Shown here: positions 1 through 6,661 of the stretch, piece after piece
Layout: the number at the start of each line of letters is the position of its first letter
Position numbering within the stretch: position 1 is the stretch's first letter
Assembly: GCA_035493675.1 (NCBI GenBank)
Contig: DATJIA010000384.1
Location: 1 to 6,661, forward strand
DNA: 6,661 nucleotides
Direction of reading: 5' to 3'
Origin: JAIOQA01 sp035493675
GTDB lineage: Bacteria; Myxococcota_A; Polyangia; Haliangiales; Haliangiaceae
Translations under genes and position numbers: made by a program
The notes under the pieces: model-generated
What the model was told of the DNA's origin: nothing
The model's input: the letters and a program-made list of their open reading frames with translations, nothing else
Database searches by the model: none

Positions 1-181
1 CGAAGCGCACCGGCGCCATCGGCGGCTTCTTGCGCTTGTTCAGCGGATAGAGATCGAGGCCGCGCGCGACCTCGTCGCGATACTTCTCGCGCACGAAGAA
101 GGTGACGTCGGCGCCGCCCTGCTGCGCGTGGCGCGCGTAGACCTGTCCCACCGCCCCCGCGCCCACCACCAAGACGCGCAC
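1..181 (-). CDS. Ketopantoate reductase family protein (PanE/ApbA-like), N-terminal part only
   Basis: Only the first 60 codons are present; the gene continues past the left edge. The protein opens with a Rossmann dinucleotide-binding strand-turn-helix, VLVVGAGAVGQVY, with the glycine pattern G7-x-G9-x-x-G12. This is close to E. coli PanE (GCGALGQLW), including the Gln after the third glycine. Arg31, at the end of the second strand (FFVR), sits where PanE has the Arg that recognises the NADPH 2'-phosphate. PanE reduces 2-ketopantoate to pantoate in coenzyme A synthesis, but many family members have other or unknown 2-ketoacid substrates, and the catalytic Lys and C-terminal domain lie outside the window. 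The start is GTG at 181-179, because an in-frame TAG (187-185), the stop of the upstream gene, lies just before it. A purine-rich GAAGAAGG with AAGG at 193-190 gives 8-base spacing. Three bases separate it from the upstream gene, so translational coupling is likely. Confidence 0.82.
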   Translation of the reverse strand, partial: MRVLVVGAGAVGQVYARHAQQGGADVTFFVREKYRDEVARGLDLYPLNKRKKPPMAPVRF

Positions 182-184
182 GCG

Positions 185-634
185 CTACGCCTTCTTCTTC
201 GCGGGCAGCTGCTTGGGCTCGGCGGCCGAAGCCGCCTTCTTCTTGGAGTTGTCGTCGAGCGAATCGTCGAGCTCGACGAAGCCGCCGTACAGCGCGCCGG
301 CGGCGGCGCCCATGATCGGCTGCCAGTTCCACACCCAGCGCGTCTCGCCCGCGATCGACACCTCGAAGCCGCCCCACGCCTTCGCGACGAGCGCATAGAT
401 GCCGACGCACACGCCGAAGCCGAACACCGCCTTCAACGCGCCGACCACGGTCGTCGCGTTCTTGTCCATGATCAGCGACCACAGCGGCTTGCCGACCAGG
501 AGGCCGACGAACAAGCCGATCACACCCATGGTCAGCCAGTTCCACCCACCGTCGAGGCCGAGGGCGTAGGCGCCATAGCCGATGGCCCCGCCGATCACCA
601 GGCCCTTGACCATGCCGACGAGAAGTTTGGTCAC
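185..634 (-). CDS. Small four-helix membrane protein of unknown function with an internal duplication
   Basis: I do not recognise a named family. With the GTG start at 634-632 the product is 149 aa. Four hydrophobic, glycine-rich segments are visible at about residues 4-26, 34-56, 62-84 and 105-122, then an acidic patch (ELDDSLDD) and a Lys/Ala-rich tail ending PAKKKA, expected to be soluble. The two halves resemble each other: LVGMVKG...YAL...WNW in the first and VVGALKA...YAL...WNW in the second, suggesting duplication of a two-helix unit. Start choice is uncertain. The open frame continues upstream to an ATG at 787 inside the peptidase gene, but that stretch is arginine-rich without membrane character. 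ATG at 613 would give 142 aa but would cut into the first repeat, and no good Shine-Dalgarno precedes it. At 634 a GAAGAG directly abuts the GTG, so the ribosome site is poor either way. It lies about 100 bases after the peptidase gene and 3 bases before the reductase-like gene, probably in one operon. Confidence 0.75.
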   Translation of the reverse strand: MTKLLVGMVKGLVIGGAIGYGAYALGLDGGWNWLTMGVIGLFVGLLVGKPLWSLIMDKNATTVVGALKAVFGFGVCVGIYALVAKAWGGFEVSIAGETRWVWNWQPIMGAAAGALYGGFVELDDSLDDNSKKKAASAAEPKQLPAKKKA

Positions 635-734
635 CTCTTCAGGATGAGCGAGAAGCCGCTCGTCGGCAACCCCACAACGCGCTCGCTCCTCTCGTCTCCC
701 GACGCGTTCCGCGCGGGTCCCGCCTCGGCGAGCG

Positions 735-2111
735 CTACGGAGCGATCGCAGCGCTTCCCTGACTGGGAAGCGTGGGCGCGTCCGCACTCGGCAGCACGAT
801 GTGATCCAACCGCGCCGCGACGCCTGCCGTGTCGGCGAGGAACTGCGGCCGCTGTGACGACGGCACGCCGGCGCCTCGCTGCGGCGCGAGCTTCAGGGGA
901 TCGACGTAGGAACCGTCCTTCTTCACGCCGAAGTGCAAGTGTGGGCCGGTCGACAGTCCGGTCGTGCCGACATAGCCGATCACGGTCTTGGCGGCGACGC
1001 GCTGGCCCGGCTTGAGGCCCTTCGCGAACTTCGACAGGTGCATGTAGAACGTCTCGAGCCCGCCGTCGTGGCGCAGCACGATCAGGTTGCCGGCGCCGCC
1101 CGCGGGCGCCGCGCTCTCGACGACGCCGTTGGCCGCCGCCCAGACCGGCGTCCCGACCGGCGCCGCGTAGTCGACGCCCATGTGCGCGCGCTCCGTATGG
1201 AGGATCGGGTGCATCCGATGGAGATCGAAGCCCGACGAGACGCGCGCGAACTTGAGCGGCGTCTTGAGGAGCGTCTTCTCGAGGGCGTGGCCGTCGCCGT
1301 CGTACCACTTGCCCTTCCACAGGAACGCGCGGAAGTGCCCCGCCTTGCCGTTCCACTCGGCGGCGATGATCTTGCCGTAGCCGATCAGCTCCTGATCCTT
1401 GTACGTCTTCTCGACGACGGCCTTGAACGTGTCGCCGTCGTGGACGTCGACGTAGAAGTCGAGGTCGTACGCGAACAGATCGGCGAACGCCTCGACCAGC
1501 TCGGTCTTCTCGCCCGCCGCCTTCATCGAGGCGTAGAGCGAATCGGTGACGCGCCCGCCGACGTCCTGCACCTCGCTGCGCGTCTGATCCTGCGCCTTGG
1601 TGCCGGCCATCGCGCCGTCGGCGCCGCGCGCCGCCTTCACGCGCTCGGTCTTCGAGACCGAGAGCTCGAACGACACGACGTGGCCGTCGGGCGCGCGCTC
1701 GATCGTGTACTTCTGCCCGGCCCGGAGCGACTTGTAGTCGAAGACGTCGTGGAGCGCGCGGATGATGTCGTCGCTGTCGGCGGGCGCGAGGCCCTCGCGC
1801 TTGAGCAAACGACCGATCGTGTCGCCCTTCTCGACCTTGCCTTCCTTGATCGAGTTCGGCTGCGGCGGCGCCGCGGGCATCGGCGGCGGCGGCGGCGTGG
1901 GCATCTTCACCAGCGGCGACGAGCCGAGCGCGTTCGCCTGCTTCTGCACGTCGGGGATCGAGGTCCCCTTGCGCCAGAGGAACACATAGAGGTTGACGAC
2001 CACGAGCACGCCGAGAACCAGCGTCAGTCGGATCGTCCCGCGACGTGCGGGCGCCACGGCGCCGATCGTCATGGCGGTTTTCTTGCGCGCGCGGCTACCC
2101 CTGCTGACCAT
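735..2111 (-). CDS. Membrane-anchored LysM/M23 metallopeptidase, MepM/Csd3-like murein endopeptidase
   Basis: The product has 458 aa, close to E. coli MepM (about 440). Order of parts: a basic cytoplasmic tail; one N-terminal membrane anchor at about residues 26-46 (RLTLVLGVLVVVNLYVFLW); a proline-rich linker at 72-84; a LysM/OapA-like peptidoglycan-binding segment at about 92-150 (VEKGDTIGRLLKREG); a Csd3/MepM middle domain (LFAYDLDFYVDVHDGDTFK); then the M23 (LytM) catalytic domain. Zinc ligands are intact: His310 and Asp314 in HMGVD and His393 in HLHF; His391 and His358 (YMHLS) are the expected catalytic histidines. MepM enzymes cut meso-DAP-D-Ala cross-links in the periplasm to allow wall growth; that exact specificity is inferred from similarity. 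A C-terminal tail of about 45 residues follows the catalytic core. I chose ATG 2111 because AAGGA at 2125-2121 precedes it by 9 bases. A GTG 24 bases upstream (2135) has a weaker site. It is divergent from parC and leads the leftward gene set. Confidence 0.93.
   Translation of the reverse strand: MVSRGSRARKKTAMTIGAVAPARRGTIRLTLVLGVLVVVNLYVFLWRKGTSIPDVQKQANALGSSPLVKMPTPPPPPMPAAPPQPNSIKEGKVEKGDTIGRLLKREGLAPADSDDIIRALHDVFDYKSLRAGQKYTIERAPDGHVVSFELSVSKTERVKAARGADGAMAGTKAQDQTRSEVQDVGGRVTDSLYASMKAAGEKTELVEAFADLFAYDLDFYVDVHDGDTFKAVVEKTYKDQELIGYGKIIAAEWNGKAGHFRAFLWKGKWYDGDGHALEKTLLKTPLKFARVSSGFDLHRMHPILHTERAHMGVDYAAPVGTPVWAAANGVVESAAPAGGAGNLIVLRHDGGLETFYMHLSKFAKGLKPGQRVAAKTVIGYVGTTGLSTGPHLHFGVKKDGSYVDPLKLAPQRGAGVPSSQRPQFLADTAGVAARLDHIVLPSADAPTLPSQGSAAIAP
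752..772 (-). repeat. Perfect 8-bp inverted repeat near the 3' end of the M23 peptidase gene
   Basis: CGCTTCCC (752-759) and GGGAAGCG (765-772) form an 8-bp stem with a 5-base loop. It lies in the last codons of the peptidase gene (encoding roughly TLPSQGS), about 15 bases before the stop. No T-run follows on either strand, so it is not a standard intrinsic terminator. It might affect transcript end or stability between the peptidase gene and the downstream membrane-protein gene, or be a chance result of GC-rich coding. Confidence 0.4.
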
Positions 2112-2120
2112 GGCGGCGAG

Positions 2121-2125
2121 TCCTT
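2121..2125 (-). promoter_or_regulatory. Ribosome binding site for the M23 peptidase gene
   Basis: Read on the minus strand this is AAGGA, 9 bases before the ATG at 2111-2109. It decides between that ATG and the GTG at 2135-2133, whose upstream sequence is only GC-rich with no clear Shine-Dalgarno match. Confidence 0.65.
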
Positions 2126-2212
2126 GCTCTAACACGCCCGCCGCATCCGGCGCAAAACCTCGGCGATCACGATGACGTCACAAGCCCGTGATACTCCGAG
2201 CGTGGCCGGTTC

Positions 2213-2219
2213 AGGAGAG
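2213..2219 (+). promoter_or_regulatory. Shine-Dalgarno sequence supporting a GTG start for parC
   Basis: AGGAGAG lies at 2213-2219, with AGGAG ending 5 bases before the GTG at 2223. No comparable site precedes the more upstream in-frame ATG at 2172 (preceding bases GCGATCACG). This is the main reason for choosing the GTG. Confidence 0.65.
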
Positions 2220-2222
2220 CCC

Positions 2223-6661
<4,439 letters not shown>

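Larger units (their letters stand above)
2112..2222. promoter_or_regulatory. Divergent intergenic region between the M23 peptidase gene and parC
   Basis: This 111-base spacer is the only place from which both divergent gene sets can be transcribed, so promoters for both are inferred here. I could not find a convincing sigma70-type -35/-10 pair on either strand. Visible structure includes a perfect palindrome TGACGTCA at 2173-2180, an inverted repeat ATCACG (2166-2171) / CGTGAT (2187-2192), and TCAC-N6-GTGA at 2178-2191; any of these could be an operator or chance. It is richer in A and T at codon-third-like positions than the flanking genes, consistent with non-coding DNA up to 2222. If the A subunit instead starts at ATG 2172, the spacer shrinks to 60 bases and the dyads fall partly in coding sequence. 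Confidence 0.4.

Noticed and set aside
742..749. GCGATCGC octamer, the cyanobacterial HIP1 repeat sequence
   Set aside because: A single copy in a GC-rich, GATC-containing sequence is expected by chance, and nothing else suggests a cyanobacterium.
635..787. Upstream extension of the small membrane protein to an ATG at 787
   Set aside because: The added residues are arginine-rich, overlap the end of the peptidase gene, and lack membrane or domain character; the GTG at 634 or ATG at 613 is more sensible.
128..1015. A 295-codon plus-strand frame over the three leftward genes
   Set aside because: It crosses three genes and their gaps, reads as His/Arg/Ala-rich sequence, and has no domain signal.
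1860..1898. GGC-type triplet run resembling a microsatellite
   Set aside because: It encodes the proline-rich linker of the M23 peptidase and is explained by that codon use; there is no sign of a separate repeat element.
933..2132. A 399-codon plus-strand frame across the M23 peptidase gene
   Set aside because: The product is Arg/Val/Glu-rich with no recognisable motif, while the minus strand carries every M23 catalytic motif in order.
2112..2222. Possible sigma70 -10 element GATACT at 2190-2195
   Set aside because: It matches TATAAT at four of six positions, but no acceptable -35 lies 16-18 bases upstream, so I do not call a promoter at a fixed position.

Overview
This is a GC-rich window (third codon positions are mostly G or C) from a bacterial chromosome. 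The proteins look most like those of Myxococcota or related 'deltaproteobacterial' lineages. That placement rests on composition, on the parC-parE arrangement and on protein style, not on a database search. No mobile elements, CRISPR arrays, rRNA or tRNA genes are visible, and coding density is high.

Left half (1-2111), minus strand: three genes read right to left. The first is a membrane-anchored LysM/M23 peptidase of the MepM/Csd3 type (735-2111). After a gap of about 100 bases comes a small glycine-rich four-helix membrane protein of unknown function, built from two related halves (185-634). Three bases after its stop codon, a PanE/ApbA-type ketopantoate reductase family gene starts with GTG (1-181) and runs off the left edge.

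Middle (2112-2222): a short divergent spacer between the peptidase gene and the topoisomerase genes. It should hold both promoters, but no convincing -35/-10 pair is visible. It contains small dyads and a strong Shine-Dalgarno sequence that favours a GTG start at 2223 for the A subunit.

Right half (2223-6661), plus strand: a complete two-gene type IIA topoisomerase operon, A subunit (parC-like) then B subunit (parE-like). The stop and start overlap as TGATG. Together they would form an A2B2 enzyme that passes one duplex through another using ATP; the B subunit supplies ATPase and TOPRIM metal site, the A subunit supplies the cleavage tyrosine. A topoisomerase IV assignment is favoured because the canonical GyrA box is missing, the B subunit is short (647 aa), and several motifs are ParE-like. 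Some stretches are GyrB-like, so gyrase is not excluded.

The most interesting observation is that the A subunit has an unusual, apparently disordered N-terminal extension of about 78 residues. Near its start is a perfect QLDLF pentapeptide, which matches the bacterial beta sliding-clamp-binding consensus QL[S/D]LF. If real, it would tether this topoisomerase to the replication clamp. Other points are a GyrA-box-like ARGGKG in the last repeat of the C-terminal domain, and the internal duplication in the small membrane protein.
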